From Phoronis australis (lineage: Eukaryota > Phoronida > Phoronidae), in assembly GCA_002633005.1 (NCBI GenBank), contig NMRA01000355.1, forward strand, positions 204,532 to 268,531: a stretch of DNA of 64,000 nt, in the 5' to 3' direction. The notes beneath the pieces were generated by a model. It made no database searches. It worked only from the letters and a program-made list of their open reading frames with translations, and was not told the DNA's origin. Each line of letters begins with the position of its first letter. Positions within the stretch are counted from its first letter, which is position 1. Shown here piece after piece: positions 29,050 to 43,077 of this stretch. The position numbers and the translations under genes are program-made.

Positions 29050-31243
29050 TGTTGACGTCTCCATGCGCGTATGAACGCGTCCACGTCGCCAATTTATTTG
29101 GGGCACATGTCTTTGCCAATGAATGCATTCAGCGGAAGTTTTCTTGTTTGTTCCACAGACTCGTACGTAAAGCAGGAACGGATGGTTAGCTCTGGAAAAT
29201 ATTTGAGACGCTAGTGCGTTTTTCTGTGGACTCGGGGCCGCTTCCTGTTAGGTTTGTGTTCGCCTCACGGGCTCTCGCTGGCAAACCGTTTCTCAGTATC
29301 GTAAATGAACTCGGAGTGAACCATGCTCGCTGGAACTTTGCGGGTTTCACTGGCACGTGACCCAAGCTTGATCGCACCTTGGACTGGTAGCATTGCTTTA
29401 AAGTTTGCCTGTCAAACATATTTGTCTTTGGTCTGGTTTTGGAAATATCTTTGTTACTGAAACCGCGCTCTTTTAATCCACTCAGTCTAATTGATATCAG
29501 CGCACCCACGCGGCAATAAATGTATGAACAGCTTCTTAAATGACGTGTTATTAACACTGAACAGGGGTGTTGATTTCATAACTTTCCTTTAGAATAAGAC
29601 AATAAAGCATAAACTCGTATCAACGCCGTTTTCAAATGCACAACCTACGTCTACTCGGAGTCAAGGTGACGTCACCGTACTGCGGTAGTCCAGGAGATTC
29701 CCGGCTATCTTGGACCCAACTGTTTTTGTCACATCTGTATGGAAAATGGTATATTGGGTTATAGCTGGAATATCACCGTACCGGTTAAGTTCTGTTTTAG
29801 AACAAAGTGCGGGCGTTGTGGTTCACAGACGCTGTGGCATGATCTTTAGATTTAAAAAAATCGTTTTGTTGAAATTTGCGACCCTTTGAACAAATGTAAA
29901 TGTTGCCGGTTGTACAAATGCGCAGGTGAATAGACTACCGTCATATTGTTTATCTTCAATTTGGAGAAGTTGTTAAGGGTGTGACGTAATCACTTTCAGT
30001 CCCTGTTTGACAGCTTGTGTAGACATTTTTCTGAGTCAAAACATGACTCTATCTTCTGATCTGTAAGCATTGAATGTTGTGCGAATCTATTTGCTTGAAA
30101 TGATATTAGTAAAATAAGCCCTGTACCTCAGGTCCTTGACTCGTACGATGACTGGCCGCTCCCAATTGTGACGCACTCACCAATATACCGATTATAAACA
30201 TTCAGCCCAATGACTGCGCATTAACATTTACATTGGCTATTGTACATATCTCTGTAAAGCGTCACCAACATGAACCTGGAGGTTTGTCTTAGCTTCGTTT
30301 TTCCTGAGGCTAGCCAAGTACATGGATGGCCAGATTCGTGCGGAGCGGGTCCAGAGGGAGTCAAGGGGGTCACTTTTCCACTACCGTAATGGGGGTGTTT
30401 CAACCACCCCTACCTTTGTCACTCGAACAAAGTCCTTGCTCCACAACAGACGGTTTGTTTCAGTCCCAGAACTTGCCAGCCTACCTCCGTCGTTTGGTTT
30501 GATTTAAAAACGGACAGTAGAATTTCCTCGATTAGCAACAAGTTCTCGAGCGAGTTACGAAATCAGAATGTTGGTTCCAGTTTTCACTAGTTGAATTCTC
30601 CCCGGTGTTTTTACCCAATGTTGATCTTACCTCACCCAACTCCATCAAAAAGTCGTCTGGGGTTGTGTGGGCTTTGTGAATTTTCTAATACTTGAGAAGT
30701 TCAGGAATGGCATTTTCTTGAATTTTGTGACTCTTCTGAATGAAATAAGGCTGATTATTGACCCCTTAATACAATTTCTGCTCAGTCGAGTCTTTTCTTA
30801 AACTCCTTTTGCTATTTGTAAATGAGAAGCTGAAATTCCGTACCCTTCAAACAGCTTTGTTTGGATTTGTAAAAAATGCTACTCGACACCCACCTTTCAT
30901 CTGCTTTCTGCAAACTAAAGCGTTTTGGGCAGTTTGGCAACACTGTCTCTCGCAGATACTGGTTTTAGGGTGAAAAATACTTACTGTATTTTTGCTCTGT
31001 TACTACGTAACCGGCTGTACATGCGCTGGGAGCAAGATGCGCAAAAATCATTTTAGAATCACTTTTATTCGACTTTGTGCGAGTTTTTTAAGTCTTTTGG
31101 CCAATGTTCATGTACTGCCAATGATTTCAGGCTCTGCATACTTTGTGTAACAGTGTTGGTGTTGCCTATACCTGGTTTTTCAAGCCGAATATCAGCAAAA
31201 ACTCTTCAACGCCAACTCAGGTGCAGTGGCGCATCAGACATCC

Positions 31244-31412
31244 CAGTGGCGGATTTCAGGGGGGGCAAGGGCGCCATAGGCCCCCTAAATTTTTTTCAGA
31301 TTCCATTCGGCAGTTCGGGGGTGTGAATGTTTGACGAGCAAAATCTTGGCTAATACTCTGCCCTGACCCTCCAGCCCCTCCCCCCAACTCAAAATCTCCC
31401 TGCATCCCCCTG
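31244..31412 (+). mobile_element. Short hAT-like MITE, copy 1
   Basis: Begins CAGTGGCGGATTTCAGGGGG and ends TGCATCCCCCTG (inverse CAGGGGGATGCA), the CAGNGGCGGAT-type terminus common in animal hAT elements. The interior (GGGCGCC, CAGATTCCATTCGGCAGTTC, AAAATCTTGGCTAATACTCT) matches 52970-53131 in inverted orientation. No clear 8-bp target duplication was found. Confidence 0.7.
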
Positions 31413-31511
31413 TGAATTTTGGACAATTGTGAAAAAAGCGAAATGCTGCTTACGGGATGGATAACGTAACCGTTAGCTGCAAACAGCAATGCACAGATAT
31501 CGGGTCCTACA

Positions 31512-31585
31512 TGTATGTAGCTCAGTGGTACCAGCATTAGACCGACAATCTAGTGACCTGTGGTTCGATTCCCAGTTGGGGTTCT
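31512..31585 (+). repeat. tRNA-derived sequence (SINE head or tRNA pseudogene)
   Basis: TAGCTCAGTGGTACC (A box, 31518-31532) and an exact GGTTCGATTCC B box (31562-31572) are spaced as in a tRNA. The anticodon-arm region is recognisable, but the 5' and 3' acceptor strands do not pair convincingly. I infer a tRNA-derived repeat rather than a working tRNA. Confidence 0.6.
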
Positions 31586-34500
31586 TGGTCTTTCTGTGGA
31601 TAACTTTATATTTAACTAATACTCTTTGTTGACTTGGAAGTCTCCTGCTGTATATTACTCGTGAAACCTGCCTCGCGGAAGAATATTACAATGTTTAGCG
31701 TTTGACCAAAGGCCAAATTCATGTAAGCGACTTAGAGGATAACGCTGACGTTAACATCCCGTCCGTCGGTTCTGTGAACTGTCTGACCGCGACTTTAGAA
31801 AATCACCTTATTTATCAAACGTTCATGATTTAAGGACGTCCTTGAACATACCTTTTCCCTCCAAACATTCACTTCTTGTTCAAAATAATTCTAATTCGAA
31901 AAAGCACTTATCCTCAATTTCCTGTTTTTGTCAATTTTAAAGCTAGATCTTGGTCAAAACATGAGAAAGAATACTAATGTTTACAAGTGCAGAGCACATC
32001 TGCTTAGCTAAGGTAGATCTGTTGTGGTCTGAAATGCAACGTGTAGTATCCGCTTTCCCCCTAATTTGCATAAGTCTCCCATAATCATGACCCAAAATTA
32101 GATTTCATTTCCTTCATCACCACTTAAACCATTTTTACTGTCTATATCGAGATGACTACTAATTCAATCGCCGTTTCTGCGCATGGTACAATAATAATAC
32201 GTTTTGGTTTGATGACGTCGATTTCCTAGATCTAACTTCATTGTGGGCAGTCAATAGAAGAGCATCCTATACAGGCTAATTAACAATTTTCAGGATAAAA
32301 CACGGTTTTACTTTGCGTAGACGAACAACAGCCAGGATTTGTGCTCGTTAGCGACTCGGACCTCTCCGTACAAAATTCTTCTCTAGCGCAAGCTATTACC
32401 CTATACTAGTTTTCGCGTGACGTCATTCATACGGGCACTTCGTTTCCGTCGGCCATCTTTAGAGGCAAGCTTCGCGAACGTGTGCTCCCTTCTGCTGGAC
32501 TCCTTTTGCCGTATAATGCTTTCTAGCGCCTTCTTGGCTCACTTCTTATTATTGTACATTGTGTTTTTCGTAATAAACGTTATCAAACAAGCTTTTCCCG
32601 TCTTGCAGACTTATTTTGTTAAAAACCGATTCGTCTTTTCGGTGCCATGGGTAACAAATTTGGAATTTCCCTAGGTCCTGTGCCTTGCAAATGAAACTTT
32701 GGGTGTCATGGAATCAAAAAACTTCAATCGTTCCGAGTAAAATCCTTCACCGGTATTCACTGAGAAACTTTTTGATGGCGTCTCTTTGAGATTCACACTA
32801 GTAAAAAAACTTCGTAAATGGATTTAACACATATTAGTTCAGTCGAAAGTTAAACCAAATAGTGTTCAATCAACCCAACTCCAAAAATATTCAAAATTAA
32901 TTGAGTTTAATGTAAACTTCATAGCTAGATTTCTTTTTCGGTGATGCACCACCACCACCTTGAATGGTAGTGAGTGACAGTTTACTCGTGCATTATGGGT
33001 ACTCGCTCAACTGCGGACATAAGTAATTACGCTTCCACGAAAACCGCGTCCACTTTTGAAAGATGAATAATTAGTAGCAATGTTAGACAAATGCAAATAG
33101 AACAGAAAAACTTGAAATGTTTACAGGTTATTGATGACTTTCATATGACGAAATTTATCCTGCTAGGTGTAAAGGGAAGAGAATTTTTAAAGTTAAGCCG
33201 CTCTGACGAGACATCTTGAGATTCTAATAATTGCATGAATCTGTCTGATTTCACTCTCCGAATGTTCTCCCACTTTCCTGGACTAAGGAATGTCGAGCGA
33301 ACGAGGTTTTAACTTAGCAGCAGGCAACAGGCTGCCTGTGCGTTATCGTTATCCAGGGTTGTTTTGTCGATGTGAGATTTGTGATTTTAGATTAAGAGAA
33401 ATTGGACCTCGCCGCGGGAAGTATTAATTATTTTCGAGTACCTATTAACTTTCATTAATTATTTGGATAGCTGGTCTATTTTTGCTGCTTTACCGCAGAG
33501 TGAAATCCATCTCGTTTGTAATAAAATTCACTCGAAATATGTTAATTGAATATTTCAGCACACACTGAAGCCTTTCAAAACGGTTATTGGCCTCTACAGT
33601 AAATAATTGAAATGACGCAATTAACCCCTACACAAAAAGATTAACTCAAATGTTAGGCGAAGAGATAAATGTGGATTATTTACCTATAGTCGGTAAACCA
33701 ACCCTAAGTGTTGGAAGTCCGCACAGTGACAGTGTAGAATCACGTGCTACACAAATCACACTGGAATTGCACGTCAAACATTAACTCGCGCGCGTCGAAA
33801 TTGCGATCGTGTGAACACACCCATCTTCAGAAATAATACGGCGAATGTAACTGCACGGAAATCAAGCCCTTCGAAAGAACTTAATCATTCGAAGATTCGA
33901 CTTCTTACTATTCGCTTGTCACTCCGCTCTTTGTATTTTTATCTACCGGTGAACTCGTGAACTAAAGCATTCGCTGGGCGCACTGGCTGGCATTCGGGTC
34001 ACTACATGACGTCATTATGTCAAAAACTAAGACAAGAAGATGGCAGACGATTTGATTCGTTGTTGTGAGAGCAAGGTTAAATGTGACGAAAAATAACCTG
34101 TAACACCGCGTCAAGGGAATTTCATTTGGTGAAAACTAAAGAACAAAAAATCTGCCCCCACTCCTTTTGTGTAGTTCATATCTATTTCAAAAAGTGATGA
34201 AACGCCCTCCTGCGACCTTCAGCTCTATTTAAGAGCTGGAGTTTGGCTATTTTTGCATCTAATTTTTATCGGTTATTGACATGCTAGATAAGGTACCATT
34301 GGCCTTCGGTATATGTAACTTACATTGTCAGTGGTACAGTACATACAAAACGTTTCACTGATTTATGTCATTAGACCGTTCCCACTAATGTCGACCCTTC
34401 GATTTTCAAGGACGTGTCGGCCGACAAGAGCGCTTGCATTCGGTCTTGGGTCGAAGTTAACAGCTAAAGTATACTTCGCTATAGACAGGCGAATTTAAGT

Positions 34501-37500
34501 ATGCGTCGCTAAAACGAGGACGCTCAGCATTAGTGTCCATCGAAGTTATTGGCTGGGGTAACTGCTGCGAAGGTCATACTGTATGAAGTTACCTTATGAT
34601 AACCTTAAAAACGATAACGCCACCAAGCATGTTACTCCGACGAATGCCTGTGAATTGCCGACACTAATGGAAAAGTTCAAGTTAACAGCTCTGACGTTTC
34701 GGTTGTACTGGATTTAACTTGGGGAAAATGTCAAATGGTACACTAACGTATGCTACACGTACTTTACATTTTACATCCGGTCAGATTATTTGTACAAGTA
34801 ACCACATGGGGTATTTTCATCAGACGAAAAAAACAAGGTGTTATCTTGTAAATTCGAACACTAAAGGCAATATCAAGCGACCATTTCTGGTTTTGATTAT
34901 TCTTCTGTTTCCTTTCTCGTAAAGTGGGATTTTTGCCGAACTGATTTTGACCGCGAACTCACGAAATGTCGTCGATTTCCACGACATGCTGTTTAGCAGT
35001 CCCAGGTAAGCCAACTCGTGGTGGAGACTGTCTCGTCACCTGACGACTTAGGAAACTAATCTGCGCGATGGGGTTGCGACGTCAGATACAGGTCGTCTGC
35101 CGGTCATGACTTGCGGACGGATATTAGTCGCTCTACAAACTGAAGGTTAAAGTAAGTCCAAGCATTTGCTAAATGGCTTTGCCACCAACTGTTAATATTG
35201 TTTTAATTGAAAGCAGCTTCTACCTTTTCCAACAATAATTATATCATTGTTATTACGCTGCTTCTGCAAGAAATCCATGTCGAGTTAGCGAGAATCCAGG
35301 CCGAATACGAAGCAAACAATGTTCAAGTTGAAACGGATACTGTAAAGTCACAAAAGTTTGTAAATCCACTCTGTAAACATTAACGAAGTGCCTAAAAATT
35401 CGTTATGAGCATAAAAAGACAATGCGCTTATGTCGTTGAAATGCCGAAACGAAAGCAGATGCAGTAACAGGTGAATTTGCTATGCCGATTCAAATTCGAA
35501 ACAGATTTTGCAACAATGTAAACTAAAAACTACTTAATGTACTTAACTTCATTTCAGCCAAACTAGGACTTTCCAAAAAAGTGCACAAATAGTGAAATTA
35601 GGGTACCGTAAGCACAATACTCCATTCATTGTTTCCACTTTTATTTTCCATTTCCATGGACCGAGTCGCTTTTTAAACTGAATCTAGGGTACACCTTTAG
35701 TTGATTGAGCAGCTGTACAAAAATATAAAGTCGTGCTATGAAGGAAAACCCGCGAGCCCTAAAGTATGTACATAGCAATAATTGTCGTTGAAAATAATGT
35801 TCTGAACTTGCATAAATGATACGTAATAGTATTAAATACCACGTCAACGCGTGGAGGTTTAGAAGGCAGATAAGAACGTCTGACTGCGAAGGTAGTGATC
35901 GACGAGACGCTTTGAAACATTGGTGTATTAGAAGGGGGCCGGGAGAGGGGCAATGCCCATCCGGATTTCGGCAAAGGTTACTGAATTTTGGGCAAAACAA
36001 GATAAATTAGGACAACTCTGCATAAAATAGAAAAGATAGGAAAACACTTTACAGAAGCATCAGAAAAAACGAGAAAAAACGTTTACGAGCGAATCACTGA
36101 TGACGACCAGGAAACGAAATGTGGAACTCGGAAGAGAGTGCACATGTGGAGAATTTCTCGCTTACACTGGTGACCACTCTGATTCCCTAAGCCCCATCCA
36201 ACTTTAAGGTGCCTATTCAGCACGCCCTTTGTATTGATGTAGATCTGAGCTAATGAAGTGGAAAGGTAATAGCTAGCATTACTGTCTCAACAACGGTTGT
36301 TGTTAGTACCCCCAATTTGGTGTTCTCTGACATTTGCTGAGTTATAGCCTGCAACTCTGGAGAGTAGTTTTAACTTGGTACATTATAAATATTACAAAAC
36401 AACTAAAAAGTTTAACTTGTGTTTAGCTTCACAAAGGACCACTTCCCAAAGGTACGATAAGTTTCATATTGGTTTTCTTTATTTTATTTTTAATGCTTCT
36501 GCCCACTTGTTTTTTTTTCTTACCTGGAACGGGTTGATTGAAATTGAAGTACCAAAACAATGGTAGATTTTGATCGCCAGCTAAACTTAATTAGTTAAGT
36601 TCATTGTGAGCCCATCCCTAAACTTTCCACATTACAGGCACACTGAACATTTCACGTGTCATTAAAGTTTAATCTTTATTAGAACTCAAATTATAAAACA
36701 TAGACAAAAGTGCAAATATGGTGATAACCAAACTCAAGATTTGGAATCTCCGGACAATTTCGGTGGCACTGACTATATAATTATTCTAGCTCTTTGTCAG
36801 TACTAAAAAGAAATAAAAAGTGGGCACAACAACTGTTTCCTGGTCAAAAATCTGGCTCAACGATATTGAAAGAATATTAAAAAATGAATCCATGTGATAT
36901 TGTTAACTCTGATCAGCGTTTGTATATCCACCGAGTATATCAATACGTGCGGTAGTTTATCTTCAATCGTACACAATGGTTGTAGTTTTTACATTATTAT
37001 TTCTTCGATTTTTAAAAATCGAAAATCGTACTTGGTTATTTTTTCCATCTGAATACCGCCAAAGTGTTCGTTTATAACGAAAATTAGTGGTTGATGTATT
37101 TTGAAAATTCGCCAGTATGTACAGTCAATATGTTTAATACAGTTTATGGTTGGATAATTACATTTAATTGGGTCTTGCTGGCATCGGGCAATGAGGTCAT
37201 CGCAATTGTACCTGATTCCGTCGCCGCGCTCTCTTTAATCCTGGTACAAGCCTCTCAGAAGGACGAGCGGTGAAAATTCCCGCAAATCTTTAGAAATGCG
37301 TGACTTCCTTGTAAGCGTATTATTCACGGTATGAGTTATTGGCTACGGCAGGATCATCGATCCCTCGAAATTGGAGTCAAATATCGACCCCATCTTTTTC
37401 TCAAAAATTCTTAAAAATCAAGGAAAATTCCCCTCGTCAGGTCCAAAAGTTCCCCTCTGAACGATCAAAAATACCCCTCATGATTAACTGATTTTAATCT

Positions 37501-40500
37501 CGAGGCTGGCAAACACCGGAAACGTTACAAACAGGTTTCCTTATGAAGGAAGTGTATATACAGTAGTGATGCAGCCAGTTTTGCATTATTTCACTTTTTC
37601 GGATTGAAAACACAAAGCTTAAAGACAACTTCCGTTCGTCTGCGGCTCAATGGAACTCAGACAGGTTCTATAAGAGTAGAATTACCAAAAACCTATGCAA
37701 CGCAGCACAGTTACGTACAGGAAAGTGTCTTTTTGCTGGTAAACTTGCTGTGTACTCTCAGAAGTAGGCTCAGGCAGTCGGGCCACATTTCAACAGGTAA
37801 CTCAACACGTTTATTCACTGCCATTGTGGTCAACAACGCTGACACAGTCAAGTCTTAAGAACAGTTAAGCATTGTGTTTGTCTATTCACAGGGGTACTTA
37901 AGGACTGAATGCTCAAAACTGAGGCTGTTCTGAGAAGTAAAAATATTGTTTAGCTGAAACCCTTCACTACTGAGCCAGCTAAGTGTGTTCTGTGGTACAA
38001 GGTGGGGGGCCGTTCTTTGCCAACATTGCTTAACTCAGTTGTTCTTCAAGGTGTTAGTAGTTTTAGCATATTTAAAACCTAGTTTTGAAAGTTAATTTCA
38101 TCATACCCCCACAGAGTAACCAAGTTCAGATACATCTATGACGTCTTAGATCGAAATAACTTTTCCGTGTTCTTGCACGGCCGTATCATAGCGTACGCGT
38201 CATATCGGTGGTCTCGCGAGCACTTCTTCAATCACGTGCGATTACCACTAGGCTCTCTGTTCTGCTGCTTGTATCGTGGCATTTTTCAAGAGTGCCCTTA
38301 CAGCTTCCCGGAAGAAAACGTCTCGGAAACTAGTGACGGCTCGTGACTTGGTGAAGCAATCACCACTTTTAGTGACCGGTCAAACTGAACAAGCATGAAA
38401 TCGAGGCTCATCGAGCTACACTGATGACAACTTAGAAATAGCCAACTGGGAGTGAAAACAGTCTTGACAAACGATGATCCCCTGAAATTATCTGAGCGTA
38501 ATGACAAGTATGAATTGCTTATCGCTGTGTTATGTTATAATGTCAAAGAAAGTGCTTTGTACAATGTGGCTACAAAAAAGTCCCTTCATCGAAACCAGGC
38601 GATGCGCGCCAGGAGAATCAACATAGGCAAATAGATCCCAACTACAACCACTGGAACACGGTAAGAAGGCAAATTTCCCTTTTATTTGGGTGTGGGCGTT
38701 CGGTAGGAAAATAGGGCGTCTGAGTGTAATTCACGGCTGATATTTAGAGGGTTAATTAAACCTCCGATCAATCTTCTGATCTGATGCGATATGTAAGCAG
38801 TGTAGGTATAACGCAATAATATCCGCTACAATGTGAAGAAGAAATACCGAGTTACTTTAAAGACGGTCTTTCGGCCAAATTTTCGAATCAAAAAGCATAT
38901 GCAATGTATCGTTTCACTGATGCTGTTTCACTTCTAAGCGGAGCCTGCACGACTCGGCTCTGCCAAATGTTAGAAAGTGACGTCACGCAAAATGGCAAGC
39001 GCTAATCACTTGTAAAGGTATGGGGTGAACGCGTGTGCAAACCTTTCCAGTCGATTTGCTTCAATACATATTATAAGAGAATGACTGGAGGCTTTTGCAA
39101 GTAAAGTTGGAAATTAAAATCGTGATTATATGAAGGTTAAAAATGGATTCGTGCACAGCGCAGCAATCGATGGACTCCAGGTCTATGTAGCAGCAGGCGC
39201 TACACAATTTTATCTACACTAGGCTGCAGTAACCTAAGTCGTATTGTACAGCCGAACTGTATATCACGACAAATGTAAAACACCTTATGAAAAAGTGATA
39301 TTCCTGATACAAGAAACGCTGTTAATGAAAACTCCCGTGCGGTTCGTGAGAAACAGAGCCTGAAAATCTGTATATTGAACAAGAGACAGCTACTAGTTGG
39401 ACACAAATCATCGCGCAGACTTGACTAATAAATCCTGCGCTCGCCCCCTTGTCTAAACCACTACCAAACGTGTGGTAAAGAACTTTCTACGTCACAGCCA
39501 ATTGGCAAGGGTAGATAGTAAAAATATTTAAAGCACCTGAGCGAAAGCAGGGCATACCTTGGATGCCGGGAAATGTTAAACTCATAAAATTTAACTTGCA
39601 TTTTCAACAAAGTGTAGTATACTCTTCAAGAACAGAAACTCGTTATCGGTAAAGAGGAAATACTACGCTGTCTTCATAATATAGAGATGAGAGTACGAAA
39701 TCACATATATCGTCAATGTTTTCGACAGCCCGACAACAAGATTAAAGACAGATGATCAGCCAATTTTATGGATACTTTATTTGAAATATTAATACTCCCA
39801 TCGAGTGATACTTGGAGGCCTATGTTTGAAGTGCGCTATTTAATTGTTTAATTACGAATTTCAAGAAAAATTTAATGCTACATGTATCAGACGTAAACCT
39901 AACTATCAGTTGTGTACGCTGAAATCTCGATAACAATACTTAAAGAATATGGTTCTTGGAACTCGCGGCAGTTGAACCACTTTGAAAATGTGGCAGCATT
40001 AGTGGCGAATGAAACTGAGTGTTTGTTGAAAAAAAGCATTCAAGACGCCAGGTGTCTTTCAACCACTGGTAAGAGTTGATGTCGGTATTCACGTTATCCA
40101 GATGTTAAGTGTTGGACGTGTCTGACACGCGGACCAGCAAATAGGAATAGAAATGGACAGTCACATCATATTTTCAAAAATTATTTTTTCAAAGCAGATA
40201 ACCACGGGCCATGTTAGCTCTTGTACCTTCTACATCGCTTTTCGCTTGGATTAGACGGTGTTTGTGCCAACAATGGTTGCACCAATTGTGGAGAAAGATT
40301 AAACTTGATCTGTTCCATATCCAGGTAATTTTTTCAAGGTGCCGTTCTCTCGGTGTTTGGCTATTGAAAAAAGCACAAACGGGAAATACCGACGGTATGG
40401 CATGTTTACCTGCTACCTCCATGCTTACAAACAAAGTTGGCGGAGAATCATTTGGACCGAGACCGACACTTCCGGTGTGACGTATGAACAATTCAGTTAG

Positions 40501-40773
40501 AACCTGTGGGAACCAAAAGAACGGTTACCTCCCCCTATATCGTTCGGCATACTTGTAGTTGAATATCAATCATTTTGCCACGAATATATGTAAATTGACG
40601 GTAGGGTGGATTATTCGTATGTTCACTGGTTTTCCTAAAACCAGGAAAAGGCTTAGTGGGGCTTTTTCAGATCACCGCTTAAAAGTGGATTTAGTCTAAA
40701 ATGCACCTCAGTTGAGTCAAAGTTTGCTTTTATCCATGTACTGTATTAAATATTCTCGCATCTATTCTCTTCG
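31586..40773. other. Intergenic sequence, no gene seen
   Basis: About 9 kb of AT-rich sequence with only short chance-like open frames (up to 119 codons at 35641-36000, minus strand). A 16-bp perfect palindrome (CGATTTTTAAAAATCG) lies at 37006-37021. Nothing else could be supported. Confidence 0.6.
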
Positions 40774-40803
40774 CACGCACACACACACACACACACACAC
40801 ACA
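40774..40803. repeat. (CA)n microsatellite
   Basis: About 13 uninterrupted CA dinucleotides, preceded by a CGCACG stretch. An undetermined base (N) follows at 40816, probably a sequencing difficulty linked to the repeat. Confidence 0.97.
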
Positions 40804-41711
40804 TCCGATAACTAGNTCGGTCTTGCCCAGCCGTATTTTCAATCCCTTACCTCTACAGAATGTTCTCGCGATGACAGAATTGTAAAGGATTCCGGTACGG
40901 TTGATAAAAATAGCAACGATTAAGCTGTGTTTAGGAGCGCCCACGCTGCGAGTAACAGGCCTTAACAATGTACACACTGCGTGGCTTGAAATGCCAGAAA
41001 ATGTCAGGACGAAGACCCCACTGCTATTTTAAAGTGAAGGGTTTCCCGTTACAAAAGTTGAATTAGCTAATGGTGCCGTGTTGCACTGTGTTGGGCGAGT
41101 CCTTCCCTAAAGTGCTTGCGAGTATTTAAGATTTAATCTGGAAAACATTAACTTAATGGTATGAGACTCTGTGAAATAGTTTCAGATGCAACATTGTTTG
41201 CAGTTTTGCTCTCTCTTTTGTACTACATGTCTATTGGCTTACTCAGTTCCGCCCATAAACATCTATAAACATCTATAATTAGACGTCTCTGGCCCCGTCC
41301 CTTTCAAAGTGAGACTGCGCGTGTACATGTCGGGACACGTATATATATCAGGTGACTGGTTTTCATTGTTTTGACTTTCCGTTTGAGGTACATGGAATAA
41401 TTCCAGTTCTGAAACAAGGCGAGTCACAACGTTCCTAGTTCACATTTTCCACAATTACTCCGTCCAATTTAGTACTCAAAACTTAAACAATACAGAGGTT
41501 GGGCATTTTGGCATGATTTTCAAACAAAAATACTCGAAATCTTAAGTAATTCTCAGTTTTCCGAGTAGTACTTAATAAAGCGTGACCAGCAATTATTTTT
41601 AAGTAACTTTTCGCAGTTGGAGAAATTTTAATTCTGTCATATAGCACTTTTAAAAAGTTTTCAATAGGTAGTGTAATCTCTTTGAAGCATCAAAGGACTA
41701 GCATGGTACAG

Positions 41712-41790
41712 ATATTAGCAGGAGCGTGGAATCGAAACCACTTAGCTTCGCAATCGCAGTCGAACGCTCTGACGCTGAGACGAATTCAAC
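41712..41790 (-). repeat. tRNA-like sequence on the minus strand
   Basis: On the minus strand CGTCTCAGCGTCAGAGCGTT (A-box-like) is followed by GGTTTCGATTCC (B-box-like), then CACGCTCCTGC. The spacing is tRNA-like and the stems are imperfect. Likely a tRNA-derived SINE piece or pseudogene. Confidence 0.5.
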
Positions 41791-42248
41791 GGGTTAAATT
41801 GCAAGATTATTTTACATTGAGACACGAGCCTTGATTGCAGCAAAACTGCGTAGACATGACTTTATTTAATAACATCATCAAAAATGCTTTTTTCGAACGC
41901 AAAGCCAATAATGACCCTTAATGGTTTGCTATGCGTACTAAAATTGCAATCAGTATGAATAAACAAAAATCGTCCATTTGCAAAGTATCTATCTTGCACT
42001 TTATACTTGGAAATTTTGAACTTTTTGGACCTCCTTTACCAGAAAATTCATTTACTGGGCTATAGAAGTCGTTAGGTTTGAAAGTGAGAAATTTGTCTTG
42101 TTTTATCTTACCAAAGACTTCCATTACAACTGTAGAGGAATAGAACATTCCGTAGATCCATTTTGTCGTGAGAAGAGCAATAACTAGCAAGACATCGCAA
42201 CTCACGCTAGACAAAAACGAGTATTTTGCGAGTGTGCCTGGAAGCTCA

Positions 42249-42320
42249 CAAAATGGCGGTCACTGAAGCGAATGGTCGGAGAGGTTGGAGTGTTGCATTG
42301 TGGGATTGAATTTAGTGTTG
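42249..42320 (+). repeat. AAAATGGCGG dispersed repeat, copy 2
   Basis: AAAATGGCGGTCACTGAAGC, then GGAGAGGTTGGAGTGTTGCA and TTGTGGGATTGAAT, in the same order as the blocks at 20439-20520. Confidence 0.55.
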
Positions 42321-42996
42321 CCGTACCGTAAATGTAAATTTTTCGCCGCGAGGGCAAACAAATGTCTTGCGGTCCCAGTTCTCATGTCTGAGTACGCCTT
42401 GAGGAGGCACAGAGCAGTTCTCACTGGGCAAAACCCACATCACTTGATGTGTCACCTTTTCTTCACTCTGTCAAAAACAGGATGCACAATGACATGTTTT
42501 CAGTTATTTCACATACATGTAAAAAGCCCTGCAGATAAGCGCAGAAACTTTATTCTCTCTTGTATTTTGACCCTTTCATTCAAACTGAAAACCAAACTAG
42601 ACTAAGAAAAATAGGGGCAAAAAGTGCAAAATCGGCACTTTTCACCCCAAAAACACCACTTCCCTGCCGATTCACGACTAAAACCAACAATAGATTCTGA
42701 AAGCATATTTCCTACAAATTCCGAAAATGTGGCCCAAAAGTACTGTCAACTAACTAGTTTTTTGGCAATCGTGGCTTGTTTGAGGGCTACCTAAAATCGC
42801 AGCCAATTTCTCAGTGGCTACCCAGCAATGCACAATTGCAACCGGGGGCCGCCATCTTGAAGAAGAGTGCAGCCACAGCCTCAGCATGTTCACAAATACA
42901 AACAAACCACATTCACTGTGCCTACATGCAATGTCCACCTACAAAATGCACCCAAACCTGTCCTACCCCAACATTTTAACATTTTGGGGGTGCAAA

Positions 42997-43077
42997 TTGG
43001 CCGCGGCCCCAGTCTAACTATTCTTGGCCGCGGCCGCAGCCTAACTATTCTTGGCCGCGGCCGCAGCCTAACTATTC
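42997..43077. repeat. 27-bp tandem repeat, three units, GC-rich
   Basis: Three units of 27 bp starting at 42997, 43024 and 43051. Each reads TTGGCCGCGGCC, then CCAG or GCAG, YCTAACTATTC. Units 2 and 3 are identical and contain GCGGCCGC; unit 1 differs at two positions. It is strongly GC-rich inside AT-rich surroundings. Confidence 0.97.

Larger units (their letters stand above)
23161..31243. other. Upstream region of Trk, no gene seen
   Basis: About 8 kb upstream of the Trk start. Open frames reach 123 codons (29186-29557, minus strand) but show no domain, splice context or family resemblance. Contents noted: an 18-bp tandem pair (24381-24416), a GTGTTCCGTAGACGCAGAG transposon-end-like motif at 24219-24240, the inverted-repeat element at 27055-27297 and a CTCF-like motif at 29038-29049. 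Regulatory elements may be present but cannot be recognised by eye. Confidence 0.6.

Noticed and set aside
29186-29557. 123-codon minus-strand open frame
   Set aside because: No recognisable family, and a length within what chance allows over 64 kb in six frames.
37006-37021. 16-bp perfect palindrome CGATTTTTAAAAATCG
   Set aside because: AT-rich palindromes of this size are expected by chance, and there is no flanking structure.
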